This document shows, one piece after another, positions 1 through 8,140 of a DNA stretch of 35,983 nucleotides. The notes beneath the pieces are model-generated. The model worked only from the letters and a program-made list of their open reading frames with translations. It ran no database searches and was not told where the DNA came from. The position numbers were made by a program, and so were the translations under genes. Position 1 is the first letter of the stretch, and every line of letters begins with the position of its first letter. Source of the DNA: an uncultured Blautia sp. (lineage in GTDB: Bacteria; Bacillota_A; Clostridia; Lachnospirales; Lachnospiraceae); the NCBI GenBank assembly GCA_905209435.1, contig CAJLTE010000024.1, forward strand, positions 1-35,983. The letters are read 5' to 3'.

Positions 1-702
1 GCATCCGCAGGTTACGCAACAGCCAAGAAGATCATCAAACTCATCAACTCCGTAGGTGATGTAGTAAACAACGATGCTTCCATTAACGGAAAGATTAAAG
101 TTGTATTCATCGAGAACTACAGAGTATCTAATGCTGAGTGGATCTTTGCAGCAGCAGATGTTTCCGAACAGATTTCTACAGCAAGTAAAGAAGCATCCGG
201 AACAGGTAACATGAAGTTCATGCTCAACGGTGCTCCGACACTTGGAACTATGGACGGTGCTAACGTAGAGATCGTAGAAGAAGTTGGTGCAGAGAATGCA
301 TTTATCTTTGGTTTAAGCTCTGATGAAGTAATCAACTATGAAAACAACGGTGGTTATGATCCGAACGTGATCTATAATACAGATGAAGAAATCCGTCAGG
401 TACTGATGCAGCTTATTAACGGAACATTCTCCAATGATACAGAACTCTTCCGTGACCTGTATGATTCACTTCTTAATACAAAGAATACAGACGGAGCAGA
501 CCGTTATTTCATCCTGGCAGACTTCCGTTCCTATGCAGATGCACAGAAACGTGTAGAAGCAGCATACAGGGATGAAAAGGGATGGGCTAAGAAAGCACTT
601 CTCAACACAGCATGCAGCGGTAAGTTCACATCTGACAGAACTATCCAGGAATATGTAGATGACATCTGGCATCTGGATAAGGTTATTGTCAGAAAGAAAT
701 AA
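1..702 (+). CDS. glgP: Glycogen/starch phosphorylase, C-terminal part (5' end outside window)
   Basis: The reading frame is open from base 1 and stops at 702, giving the last 233 residues of a protein that is usually 750-830 long. The family removes glucose-1-phosphate from the ends of alpha-1,4-glucans in the cytoplasm using pyridoxal phosphate. The segment EASGTGNMKFMLNGAP followed by GTMDGANVEI is the family's PLP-binding signature. The lysine of NMKF (codon 214-216) should carry the cofactor. The upstream stretch with VVFIENYRVS is also typical. A strong hairpin terminator follows at once, so this is the last gene of its transcript. Its partner branching enzyme is encoded 21 kb away and is not in the same operon. 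The family call is nearly certain; whether glycogen or maltodextrin is preferred cannot be read from this part. Confidence 0.96.
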   Translation, partial: ASAGYATAKKIIKLINSVGDVVNNDASINGKIKVVFIENYRVSNAEWIFAAADVSEQISTASKEASGTGNMKFMLNGAPTLGTMDGANVEIVEEVGAENAFIFGLSSDEVINYENNGGYDPNVIYNTDEEIRQVLMQLINGTFSNDTELFRDLYDSLLNTKNTDGADRYFILADFRSYADAQKRVEAAYRDEKGWAKKALLNTACSGKFTSDRTIQEYVDDIWHLDKVIVRKK

Positions 703-736
703 TCGTCAGTAAATTATAAGAAATTTTGTCAAAGAT

Positions 737-791
737 AAAAGAGGATTCATATAAGTTCATTAATATGTTGAACTTGATGAATCCTCTTTTT
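737..791. terminator. Bidirectional rho-independent terminator
   Basis: A long hairpin lies between two convergent genes. The outer arms AAAAGAGGATTCAT and ATGAATCCTCTTTT are perfectly complementary, and AAGTTCA/TGAACTT extends the stem inside. T-runs lie on the right for the plus strand and on the left for the minus strand, so it can end both glgP and the minus-strand gene at 865. Confidence 0.88.
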
Positions 792-864
792 ACATTGCTA
801 AATAGAAATTATTCAGCATTCCGTTATTCAGTGTGAAGATATAGAACAGTTACGATAAATATTA

Positions 865-1728
865 TTATTTTACCTCAACTAATTCAATTCTAAAATTCAG
901 TTCTTTACCTGCCATCTCATGATTAGCATCAAATGTAATATTCTTCTCATCTTTAGCGGTTACCTTAACCGGGAATGGCTGACCATACTGGTTGGAAAGA
1001 TATACCTGCTGACCAACTGACAGGTCTTCAGAGCCTGGAAGCTGTGCGATTTCTAAAGTAAAGATTGCATTTGGATCTGCCATTCCGTATGCTTCTTCCG
1101 GCATAAGGTGAACATCAATGATCTGTCCGACTTCCATATCTGCCACAGCTGCATCAAATCCTTTGATCATCTGACCTGCACCGCAGATAAATTCAAGTGG
1201 TTCTCCGCGGTCATATGAGGAATCAAACTGTGTTCCGTCATTAAATGTTCCTCTGTAATGAGTGCGGCATGTTTTGCCCACGTTGCGTCCTGCGATCTGA
1301 GGCTGTGATCCACAGCTTCCGCCACATCCACTGCCGCAGCTGTCTCCACAGGAATGTCCGCTTTCGTGATCTCCACAAGAGTGACCTTCCTCATGATGGT
1401 GATGATCACAATTGACACCGGAAGACTCCAATTCACCTTTTAGATAAGCTTCTACAACCTGATCGGTATTTCCCTGGGCTCCGGCACATAATTCAATACC
1501 TGCCTCTGTAAGAGCTGCCTGAGCGCCGCCTCCGATGCCGCCGCAGATCAGAACATTTATGCCCTGTTCAGCAAGTAATCCTGCTAAAGCACCATGGCCT
1601 GTACCGTTGGAACCGATAATCTCGCTGGAAACTACTGTGTTATCTTCCACATTGTAAATCTTAAAAGATTCTGTTTTTCCAAAATGCTGAAAAACTTCTC
1701 CGTTGTCATAAGTTACTGCAATTTTCAT
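865..1728 (-). CDS. NifX-like domain fused to SlyD-like FKBP prolyl isomerase through a His/Cys-rich linker
   Basis: This 287-residue protein has three parts. Residues 1-105 resemble the NifX/NifB C-terminal family that binds Fe-Mo cluster precursors (MKIAVTYDNG start, HFGK, ICGGIGGGAQ). Residues about 107-140 form a linker packed with His and Cys (CDHHHHEEGHSCGDHE and several SCG units) that probably binds metal. Residues about 148-287 match an FKBP-type prolyl isomerase of the SlyD class, including the inserted chaperone flap (FDANHEMAGKELNF resembles the SlyD flap). In ordinary SlyD the metal-binding tail is C-terminal; here it lies before the isomerase. No nitrogenase gene is nearby. The ATG follows an AGGAGG-type site, and a TTGCTT-17-TATACT promoter lies upstream. 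I infer a cytoplasmic metal-linked chaperone; the fusion itself is directly visible in one uninterrupted frame. Confidence 0.88.
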   Translation of the reverse strand: MKIAVTYDNGEVFQHFGKTESFKIYNVEDNTVVSSEIIGSNGTGHGALAGLLAEQGINVLICGGIGGGAQAALTEAGIELCAGAQGNTDQVVEAYLKGELESSGVNCDHHHHEEGHSCGDHESGHSCGDSCGSGCGGSCGSQPQIAGRNVGKTCRTHYRGTFNDGTQFDSSYDRGEPLEFICGAGQMIKGFDAAVADMEVGQIIDVHLMPEEAYGMADPNAIFTLEIAQLPGSEDLSVGQQVYLSNQYGQPFPVKVTAKDEKNITFDANHEMAGKELNFRIELVEVK

Positions 1729-1767
1729 GTGTAAAATCCTCCAAATTATTTTTTACCCGTTCTGTCC

Positions 1768-1796
1768 AGTATAAACTGTTCGATATATAAAAGCAA
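1768..1796 (-). promoter_or_regulatory. Sigma-A-type promoter for the NifX/FKBP gene
   Basis: On the minus strand TTGCTT (1791-1796) and TATACT (1768-1773) are separated by 17 bases, about 40 bases before the start codon. Confidence 0.6.
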
Positions 1797-1826
1797 GGAT
1801 AATATTTACTGTGGGATGTGGTAGTT

Positions 1827-1862
1827 ATAAAAGGTGTTACTGTTCACACTGTGCCCAGTAAC
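1827..1862 (-). terminator. Probable terminator of the D-aminoacylase-type gene
   Basis: On the minus strand GTTACTG and CAGTAAC form a 7-bp stem around a 13-base loop, followed by ACCTTTTAT. The hairpin is modest and the T-run short, so this is a moderate call. It sits just after the stop of the gene at 1870. Confidence 0.45.
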
Positions 1863-1869
1863 ATAAAGG

Positions 1870-3474
1870 TTACCGTCTGAGTATCATTCCGCTTGCAGGA
1901 TTTAAGTATTGGTCATGTGAAACCGCGATTCTGCCATTTACAAGAACATAATCAAAGCCTGTACAGAACTGGTCCGGATTTTGGAAATCGGCATGTACCT
2001 GGAGGTTTTTCAGATGAAATACATTAATATCTGCAGGCATTCCTTTAGCCAGAACACCTCTGTTTATACTGAGTACCTGTGCCGGTTTTGCGGTCATTTT
2101 GTAAATAGCATCTTCAATTGTGAAGATTTTTTTATCCCGTACATAATCTGTGAGGAGTTTTGGGAATGCACCATAAACTCTCGGGTGGTATTTGCCGCCT
2201 GCCGGATAAATAGCATCCGAGATCAGATTTGCACGGTCGTCTTTCAGGAAGTACAGCATATCGTCTTCGGAAGCAATCGTGTCCAGCATAGTAACATCAC
2301 AGTGCTCTGCAAGAAGAATATCATAAAGCGTTTCATACGGATCGTTGTTGAAGATTCTGCTTATTTCAGCAATAGATTTTCCTGCATATGGTGCATACTT
2401 CTGAGTATGCAGTGTGCTTGCGTAAATTCGCTCAAAGCCAGCCAGTTCTACAATATTTTCAAAGATGTCTGAAGGTTGCTTTAACACCTCTGTGATAGCC
2501 TTACGACATTCAGAATCAGCCAGTCTCTGACAGATAGCAGATGTACCGCCTTCCTGGAATTCTGGCGGAAGCAGATGAACCAGCTGAGTGGAACCTGTAA
2601 GATATGGATACAGATCAAAGTCTGTTTTTATACCTCGCAGGGCTGCTTCGTCGAATAACCGGATGATTTTTCGCGGGGTATCTCCCCAGTTTTTCTGACC
2701 GATACATTTCATATGGCTTACATGCAGTGGAATATGCAGTTCCTCTGCAACAGAAATTACTTCCTGCAGTGCAGGAAGAATACCATCGCCTTCGTTGCGG
2801 ATATGTGTGGTAATGGGAATGTCTGTATTTTTTAAAGGCTGCAGTGCCTGAACCAGTCCGTTCCGGTCATATTCAAATTCCGGAGCATAGGCGATACCAA
2901 GGCTTACGCCCAGTGAACCTGCGGATAAAGATTCTTCCAGTGTTTTCCATACCTGATGTGTTTCCGTATCAGAAAGTTTTCCGGAAGCATATCCTTTAAC
3001 TGCAGCCCGGATGGTGCCATTGCCTGCAAGCATTCCTGTGTTTACACTTCGATCGGTTTTCGATAAGGCATCCATATAGTTTGTCATGGATTCCATAAAC
3101 GAAAGAGGATCCTGATCCAGTTTGCCGGTTACACTGCCGAGAAAACTGTAAATCTGATCGGAGTATTTTTGTCCTGCAGGTGCGACAGAGAGACCACAGT
3201 TTCCGTTTACCACAGAGGTCAATCCCTGACGGTTCAGAAGTTCATCGTCTCCATGCTGCAGTGCCTGCCAGTCGCCGTGTCTGTGAATGTCAATAAATCC
3301 TGGTGTTACATAGCCGTCATTTGCATCCAGAATATTTTCTTTTGGAAAATCAGCAGGAATTTCTAGGTGTTCTGCGATTTCCTGTATAATTCCATCTCTG
3401 ATCAGGATATCACCGTGGAATGGTGGATGTTTTAGTCCATCTACGATCTGCCCATTTTTAATTATGTAATACAT
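1870..3474 (-). CDS. N-acyl-D-amino-acid deacylase (D-aminoacylase-type amidohydrolase)
   Basis: This 534-residue amidohydrolase matches the D-aminoacylase branch, zinc enzymes that split N-acyl-D-amino acids into a D-amino acid and a carboxylate. The metal motif HRH (His64, His66) lies in GFIDIHRHGD. A cysteine in NGNCGLSVAP (Cys93) fits the zinc-ligand cysteine of this branch. Later histidines lie in TTHIRNEGD and HVSHMK. The C-terminal block with HPRVYGAFPKLL, MTAKPAQ, GMPADINVF and VNGRI is typical. Length fits the family (about 480-540). The start has a GGGGGTGA site. It is divergent from spmA and alone on its transcript. D-amino acids from peptidoglycan or diet are plausible substrates; dihydropyrimidinase-like activities cannot be excluded by eye. 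Confidence 0.85.
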   Translation of the reverse strand: MYYIIKNGQIVDGLKHPPFHGDILIRDGIIQEIAEHLEIPADFPKENILDANDGYVTPGFIDIHRHGDWQALQHGDDELLNRQGLTSVVNGNCGLSVAPAGQKYSDQIYSFLGSVTGKLDQDPLSFMESMTNYMDALSKTDRSVNTGMLAGNGTIRAAVKGYASGKLSDTETHQVWKTLEESLSAGSLGVSLGIAYAPEFEYDRNGLVQALQPLKNTDIPITTHIRNEGDGILPALQEVISVAEELHIPLHVSHMKCIGQKNWGDTPRKIIRLFDEAALRGIKTDFDLYPYLTGSTQLVHLLPPEFQEGGTSAICQRLADSECRKAITEVLKQPSDIFENIVELAGFERIYASTLHTQKYAPYAGKSIAEISRIFNNDPYETLYDILLAEHCDVTMLDTIASEDDMLYFLKDDRANLISDAIYPAGGKYHPRVYGAFPKLLTDYVRDKKIFTIEDAIYKMTAKPAQVLSINRGVLAKGMPADINVFHLKNLQVHADFQNPDQFCTGFDYVLVNGRIAVSHDQYLNPASGMILRR

Positions 3475-3735
3475 ATGAATTACTTCACCCCCAAAAAAAA
3501 TTGTGTTTCAGATTGTTTGGCTTGTATTTTGATTATAGCATGAAATTTTATTAGGATGTGGGCAAAATCTGACGCAGAATGGTTATATTTGAGATGTGTA
3601 CAGAGGCTTGATCGTGTAGATGATGAGAAAAAGGTGTGTGCGCAATCTGGCAGACAGAGTGGAAGTTCTGACAGAAGAAATCAGGGAATATGCTGTAGAG
3701 ACGTGAAATATTTATGAAAACCGGGGGCAGTGGAA
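3475..3735. other. Divergent intergenic region between the D-aminoacylase-type gene and spmA
   Basis: This 261-base gap holds a TATAAT-like element for the minus-strand gene (complement of ATTATA at 3532-3537) without a convincing -35. No clear sigma-A promoter is visible for spmA, which fits use of a sporulation sigma factor. Short open frames occur (one of 53 codons from 3556, one of 28 from 3620), but neither has a ribosome binding site. Confidence 0.4.
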
Positions 3736-4365
3736 ATGACATATTTATGGAGTGGAATGATCATAATCGGAATCATATATGGAGCTTTGACCGGGAATCT
3801 TAAGGCGGTGACGGAAGCAGCAGTGTCTTCGGGAAAAGATGCAGTCACATTGTGTATTTCCATGGCTGGAATGGTGGCTATGTGGTCAGGACTGATGAAA
3901 ATTGCAGAGATGGCAGGAATAGTAGAGAAGCTCTCGGGGAAATTGCGTCCTGTTATGAGATTTCTTTTCCCCGATCTGGATCCTGATTCTGAGCCCTGCA
4001 AATATATTTCGCTGAATTTTCTTTCGAACATTCTGGGACTTGGCTGGGCGGCTACTCCTGCCGGACTGAAAGCTATGGAGAGTCTTGCTGAACTGGAAGA
4101 CAGGAGGATAGAAATAAGCAAGAAAAAATGGAAGGGGAATAAGTCTGAACAAAGAACTGGAATTGCAAGCAAAGAAATGTGTACATTTCTGATTATTAAT
4201 ATTTCTTCTTTGCAATTAATTCCTGTGAATATGATTGCATACCGTGCACAGTATGGAAGTGCCGATCCGGCAGCAGTGGTGGGGCCGGGGATGGTGGCTA
4301 CTGCGGTCAGTACTGTTACAGCAGTGATCTTTTGCAGAATTATGAACCGCAGGGGGGAAAGATAG
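3736..4365 (+). CDS. spmA: Spore maturation protein A
   Basis: A polytopic membrane protein of the SpmA family (nucleoside-recognition/gate domain), needed with SpmB for proper dehydration of the spore core in Bacillus. The N-terminal MTYLWSGMIIIGIIYG helix, the block GKDAVTLCISMAGMVAMWSG, and the conserved SNILGLGWAATPAGLKAM are characteristic. I chose the ATG at 3736 because the GGGGG at 3723-3727 lies 8 bases before it; the in-frame GTG at 3730 is only 2 bases away. This gives 209 residues. The stop abuts the spmB start. Transcription is probably in the developing spore or mother cell, by analogy. Confidence 0.93.
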   Translation: MTYLWSGMIIIGIIYGALTGNLKAVTEAAVSSGKDAVTLCISMAGMVAMWSGLMKIAEMAGIVEKLSGKLRPVMRFLFPDLDPDSEPCKYISLNFLSNILGLGWAATPAGLKAMESLAELEDRRIEISKKKWKGNKSEQRTGIASKEMCTFLIINISSLQLIPVNMIAYRAQYGSADPAAVVGPGMVATAVSTVTAVIFCRIMNRRGER

Positions 4366-4893
4366 ATGAGAATTCTTGCATTTTTGTCTGATATGATTAT
4401 TCCGGTATTTCTGTTTTATATTATTAGCTGGGGGCTGCTGGCAGGGAGAGATGTATATAATGATTTTCTGGATGGTTCAAAAGATGGGTTAAAAACTGTG
4501 GCCGGGATCTGTCCGGCACTGGTAGGCCTGATGACAGGCGTGGGAATTTTGAGAGGTTCAGGATTTTTGAACTTTGCAGGAAATTTGCTTGGAAAATTAA
4601 CTTCCGGGATTGGAATTCCGTCGGAGATTTTGCCGCTGACAATTGTACGGATGTTTTCTTCCAGTGCCGCGACAGGTTTACTGCTGGATATTTTTAAACA
4701 ATATGGTACAGATTCAAGAGCCGGGTTCATGGGTGCGGTAATATTAAGTTCAACAGAGAGTCTGTTCTATTGCATGAGTGTGTATTTTGCAGCGGCAAAA
4801 GTTGAAAAGACAAGATATACTCTGCCAGGAGCGCTTCTTGCTACGCTGGCGGGAACGATCACTGCAATCTTGCTGACAGGGATATGTGTTTGA
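4366..4893 (+). CDS. spmB: Spore maturation protein B
   Basis: A 175-residue membrane protein of the SpmB family, partner of SpmA in spore core dehydration. The ATG follows the spmA stop with no gap and has a GGGGGGAAA site inside the spmA end, so the two are translationally linked. Typical features are the long N-terminal helix, GICPALVGLMTGVGILRGSG, LTIVRMFSSSAATGLL and SSTESLFYCMSVYF. Four or five membrane segments are visible. The gene pair is complete and is followed by hairpins at 4924-5030. In Bacillus the pair follows dacB; here no carboxypeptidase gene is upstream. Confidence 0.93.
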   Translation: MRILAFLSDMIIPVFLFYIISWGLLAGRDVYNDFLDGSKDGLKTVAGICPALVGLMTGVGILRGSGFLNFAGNLLGKLTSGIGIPSEILPLTIVRMFSSSAATGLLLDIFKQYGTDSRAGFMGAVILSSTESLFYCMSVYFAAAKVEKTRYTLPGALLATLAGTITAILLTGICV

Positions 4894-4923
4894 AGTAAAA
4901 AATAAAATTAACCCAATCAAGTA

Positions 4924-5030
4924 AGTCCCCAGCCGCTGCTTATTGCTTTTTGCAATTGATGCAGCAGATGGGGACTCATCTGTATCAGAAGAAGTTCAAA
5001 ATCTTCTGATATATTTTACTATTTTACTGT
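4924..5030. terminator. Two hairpins between convergent spmB and plsC, probable bidirectional terminator
   Basis: The first hairpin pairs AGTCCCCA (4924-4931) with TGGGGACT (4969-4976), with inner pairs GCTGC/GCAGC and ATTGC/GCAAT. The second pairs ATCAGAAGA (4984-4992) with TCTTCTGAT (5002-5010) and is followed by a T-rich stretch on the plus strand. The first hairpin lacks an immediate T-run, so which one terminates is uncertain. Confidence 0.55.
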
Positions 5031-5773
5031 TTTTCTGTGAGAGATTTATTTTTAACCAACATTTCATGAATAACATTCTGGGTATATTCACCAATATGTT
5101 TCTTATCTTCCTTGCTAAGTTCGTCAGGATAAATTGGTTTCCCGTATTCTACCACAACTTTGGCTGGTGCCATTTTAGGAAAATGGGCCTCAAAAATGTC
5201 AGCGGAGTTACTGATAGCGATCGGAATGATCGGGCATTTTGCCTTGGTTGCAATTTTGAAACTTCCTTCATGGAATGGGAGCAGGTCCAGTTCATCTTCA
5301 TTTCTGTTTCTGGTACCCTCCGGGAAGATACAGATGGAAATGCCGGATTTTACTTTATCTATTGCTGTGAGAATAGTCTTAAGTCCCTGCTTGATATCTT
5401 TCCTGTCAAGAAAGAGACAGTGGAGATAACGCATCCATGTGGAAAGAAGTGGGATTTTTTCCATTTCTTTTTTGGCAACATAGCCTGTGCGAATCGGACA
5501 TCTGGAGTATGTCAGGAGTATGTCAAAGTAGCTTCTGTGGTTGCCGATATAGAGCACCGGAGTATCTTTAGGTACATTTTCTTCTCCGATTACTGTGACT
5601 TTAGCTCCAGTGATACGGAGGATGAAGCGAAATACTGCCTGGATGATGCGGAGGGAACTGATATCTTTTGTCATGGGAGAAAATTTACCAATGATCCATT
5701 CAACCAGCAGAATGGGTATGGAGAGAATCAGATATCCGATCACCACGATACAGACAAGAATAAATCGTATCAT
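5024..5773 (-). CDS. plsC: 1-acyl-sn-glycerol-3-phosphate acyltransferase
   Basis: A 249-residue membrane-bound acyltransferase that makes phosphatidic acid from lysophosphatidic acid in phospholipid synthesis. The catalytic HX4D motif is in NHRSYFD, followed by the GYVAKKEMEKIP block and the substrate-binding FPEGTRNR motif, all correctly ordered. N-terminal hydrophobic segments (MIRFILVCIVVIGYLIL) anchor it to the membrane. Length is normal. It is transcribed alone from a TTGCAG-17-TATAAT promoter, convergent with spmB and divergent from the PrcB-like gene. Nothing odd was seen. Related enzymes acylating other acceptors share the motifs, so the acceptor is inferred. Confidence 0.92.
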   Translation of the reverse strand: MIRFILVCIVVIGYLILSIPILLVEWIIGKFSPMTKDISSLRIIQAVFRFILRITGAKVTVIGEENVPKDTPVLYIGNHRSYFDILLTYSRCPIRTGYVAKKEMEKIPLLSTWMRYLHCLFLDRKDIKQGLKTILTAIDKVKSGISICIFPEGTRNRNEDELDLLPFHEGSFKIATKAKCPIIPIAISNSADIFEAHFPKMAPAKVVVEYGKPIYPDELSKEDKKHIGEYTQNVIHEMLVKNKSLTEKQ

Positions 5774-5830
5774 TTATTATTTCCTTTCCGGGCAAATGAG
5801 AAATGCCCATGTGATGTTAATGTTCTTTTT

Positions 5831-5859
5831 ATTATACGGAATTATGAGATATCCTGCAA
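5831..5859 (-). promoter_or_regulatory. Sigma-A-type promoter for plsC
   Basis: On the minus strand TTGCAG (5854-5859) and TATAAT (5831-5836) are separated by exactly 17 bases, about 60 bases before the plsC start. Confidence 0.65.
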
Positions 5860-5944
5860 GAAAGAATCTAATGATGCCGGGATAAAAAGAAAAAAGAAGT
5901 GAAAAATAAGACAGATATCAATTGCCTGACAGCAGGAAAGCGAT

Positions 5945-5974
5945 GTAATAACTAAGCTTGTCCAGGCATAAAAT
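5945..5974 (+). promoter_or_regulatory. Candidate sporulation (SigE-like) promoter before the PrcB-like/SipL-like pair
   Basis: CATAAAAT (5967-5974) resembles the SigE -10 element, with GTAATAA (5945-5951) 15 bases upstream as a possible -35. SipL is a SigE target in Clostridioides difficile, which makes this reasonable. It rests on consensus matching only, and the -35 match is loose. Confidence 0.3.
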
Positions 5975-6003
5975 TGCTAGTAAGGAATGGGCAGGGGTGC
6001 ATT

Positions 6004-6414
6004 ATGGGAAAAAAGTCAGCAGGCTTGATCTGGATCCTGATGCTGGCAGTTTTGTTGACGGGCTGTCGGTTTATCAAGATTGAGGAGGGGGAGCGTACAC
6101 CTCTGGAATATACGATCGTAAAGCAGGAGGAGATCCCCGCAGAGGCCTCAAAACTGATGGAACAGAAAAAAGAAAAAGTATTCCAGATGACATATCAGGC
6201 TGAAGGGGTACGATATCTGATGAAAGGTTACGGTGAGCAGCTTACAGGGGGATACAGTATTCAGGTGGAAGAGCTATCGGAATCAGAGAATGCTGTGTTC
6301 TGCAAAACAAGACTGATCGGGCCTGAAGAAAAAGATGCAGGGGGTGAGCCGTCATATCCGTGTATCGTTCTGAAAATAGCAGAAACAAAGAAACCCGTGC
6401 AGTTTAGCGGATAA
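6004..6414 (+). CDS. Lipoprotein with a PrcB-like C-terminal domain
   Basis: A 136-residue predicted lipoprotein. A basic start and hydrophobic stretch end in the lipobox VLLTGC with Cys21 as the lipidated residue. The rest (QMTYQAEGVRYLMKGYGEQ, GGYSIQVEELSE, YPCIVLKI) matches the small PrcB C-terminal domain, named from a subunit of a surface protease complex in Treponema. No protease gene is adjacent. I chose ATG 6004 over the TTG at 5974 because AGGGG lies 6-7 bases before it and the signal peptide then begins normally (MGKKSAG). The SipL-like gene follows after 54 bases, so the two are probably co-transcribed and this may be a sporulation lipoprotein. That link is inference. Confidence 0.72.
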   Translation: MGKKSAGLIWILMLAVLLTGCRFIKIEEGERTPLEYTIVKQEEIPAEASKLMEQKKEKVFQMTYQAEGVRYLMKGYGEQLTGGYSIQVEELSESENAVFCKTRLIGPEEKDAGGEPSYPCIVLKIAETKKPVQFSG

Positions 6415-6468
6415 GAAGCAGTTAAGGAAAAATAATATGTAAAAAATTGGAAGGAAAGGAATAAAAAA

Positions 6469-8025
6469 TTGGAATTAAGAAAAGAAAATATTCAGATGTT
6501 GCGAGTAAAGAATAAAGCAGCCAGCCAGGTAACCTTTGACGAGGATTATAATGTGCCGGATGTGAAACCGGATATTGGCCGCCTGGTGCAGAGTAAGGCA
6601 GATGTTTCTATGGATGAGGTGCGGCTCAGTGAGGGAAGAGCTTTTCTGAAAGGAACACTCAATGTAGATCTGCTTTATGTAGGGGAAAAAGAAGGCAGGA
6701 TTTACAGCCTTTCTGCGAAATTGCCGTTGGATGAAATTATTAATCTGGAAGGGATAGAAGGGGGAGATAAGCTGTGCCTGAACTGGGAGATTGAAGATCT
6801 CAGTGTTCATGTGATCCATTCAAGGAAATTGAACATTAAGGCAATCGTGACTTTTTATGCAGTAGTAGATGAAATGAGGACGATAGAGCTTCCTGTTGAA
6901 CTGAATGACTCGGACATATCGGTAAAAAAGAAGACAATCCGGCTGATGAGTCTGCGTGTACATAAAAAAGATACTTTACGGATCAAAGATGATATTACAC
7001 TTGCATCAAACAGACCAAATGTGGAGACCCTTTTATGGTATACTATTGAACCGCGGAATCTGGATCTGCGTCCTGAGGAAAATAAACTCAGGGTAAAAGG
7101 TGAACTGGCAGTTTTTTTGCTGTATGCAGGGACTGAGGAGGCGAACCCGCCTCAGTGGCTGGAATATACGATGCCTTTTAACAGTGAAGTGGAGTGCAGC
7201 GGATGTTCAGAAGAACTGATCCCGCATATTGAAGTTTCACTGATTCATCAGGGAGTGGAAGTAAAACCGGATCCGGACGGAGAAGAGAGGATCCTGCAGG
7301 TTGATGCTGTGTTGGAATTAAATATGAAGATGTACAGAGAGGAAGAACATGAACTGATTCTTGATGCGTATAGTCCGCTGAAAGAATGTGTGCTGCATGG
7401 CAGGAAGGAACTGTTGGAGAGTCTTCTGGTGCGGAATTTTTCGAAGTGCAGGCTGACCGACAGAATCGAGATAAAGGAGAGTCAGGGAAAAGTCCTGCAG
7501 CTTTGTCACAGCAGTGGTAAGGTGAAGGTGGATAAGACTAAAATTACGGATAAGGGAATTGTGGCAGAGGGCATCGTAATGCTTAAGATTCTGTATATTA
7601 TTGGAAATGATGAAATGCCGTTTTATTCCATGGATGCCATGCTGCCGTTTACCCATCTGATCGAGGCAAAAGATATTGGTCAGGATTGTACGTATTTCCT
7701 GCAGGCTGATCTGGAACAACTTTCCACGGCCATGGCTGACGGGGATGAACTGGAAGTTAAGGCAGCAGTAGGATTGAACGTTCTGGTATTCAGACAGTGG
7801 GAGGAGCAGATTATTGAATCTGTAGAAGAGCAGCCACTGGATCGTAAAAAAATTGAAAGTATGCCAGGTATTACGGTGTATATTGTAAAAGTCGGGGATT
7901 CATTGTGGGACATTGCAAGAAAGTTCTATACAACTGTGGATGAAATCTGCAGTGTAAACAGCCTGACTGAGAAAGAGGTAAAGCCAGGCCAGCCACTGAT
8001 TCTGGTAAAACAGGTGCCGAATTGA
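6469..8025 (+). CDS. sipL: SipL-like spore coat morphogenesis protein (DUF3794/SPOCS domains plus LysM)
   Basis: A 518-residue protein with repeated SPOCS (DUF3794) domains and a C-terminal LysM domain at about residues 468-515 (VYIVKVGDSLWDIARKFY). The opening block with QVTFDEDYNVPDVKPDI is the typical first SPOCS signature, and similar beta-rich units follow around residues 160-290 and 310-460. In Clostridioides difficile SipL binds SpoIVA through its LysM domain and ties the coat to the forespore membrane. The architecture and length match. The start is a TTG preceded by GGAAAGG at normal distance; no better ATG lies near. No spoIVA gene is in the window. The symbol rests on architecture, and other SPOCS/LysM proteins exist. 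Confidence 0.82.
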   Translation: MELRKENIQMLRVKNKAASQVTFDEDYNVPDVKPDIGRLVQSKADVSMDEVRLSEGRAFLKGTLNVDLLYVGEKEGRIYSLSAKLPLDEIINLEGIEGGDKLCLNWEIEDLSVHVIHSRKLNIKAIVTFYAVVDEMRTIELPVELNDSDISVKKKTIRLMSLRVHKKDTLRIKDDITLASNRPNVETLLWYTIEPRNLDLRPEENKLRVKGELAVFLLYAGTEEANPPQWLEYTMPFNSEVECSGCSEELIPHIEVSLIHQGVEVKPDPDGEERILQVDAVLELNMKMYREEEHELILDAYSPLKECVLHGRKELLESLLVRNFSKCRLTDRIEIKESQGKVLQLCHSSGKVKVDKTKITDKGIVAEGIVMLKILYIIGNDEMPFYSMDAMLPFTHLIEAKDIGQDCTYFLQADLEQLSTAMADGDELEVKAAVGLNVLVFRQWEEQIIESVEEQPLDRKKIESMPGITVYIVKVGDSLWDIARKFYTTVDEICSVNSLTEKEVKPGQPLILVKQVPN

Positions 8026-8058
8026 AAAAAATTTCCATAAAAAATAGAAGATCATATA

Positions 8059-8087
8059 TTGAAAACAGCAGTAAAATGTTTTAAAAT
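8059..8087 (+). promoter_or_regulatory. Sigma-A-type promoter for ispE
   Basis: TTGAAA (8059-8064) and TAAAAT (8082-8087) are separated by 17 bases, about 50 bases before the ispE start. Each box differs from consensus at one position. Confidence 0.5.
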
Positions 8088-8140
8088 ATGTACAAAGATT
8101 TTTATTGTATACAAAGTACAAAGGATAAGCGGAGGGTTTT

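Noticed and set aside
3620..3706. A 28-codon open frame upstream of spmA (MMRKRCVRNLADRVEV start)
   Set aside because: It looks mildly protein-like, but there is no ribosome binding site and it is too short to judge without homologues.
4943..5902. A 319-codon open frame on the plus strand opposite plsC
   Set aside because: It lies antisense to a clear PlsC with intact motifs, has no recognisable domain, and its composition (many Phe, Cys, Asn) is typical of an antisense shadow.
5974..6003. TTG start giving a longer PrcB-like lipoprotein
   Set aside because: It would put ten extra residues before the basic signal-peptide start, and it lacks the AGGGG site that serves ATG 6004.
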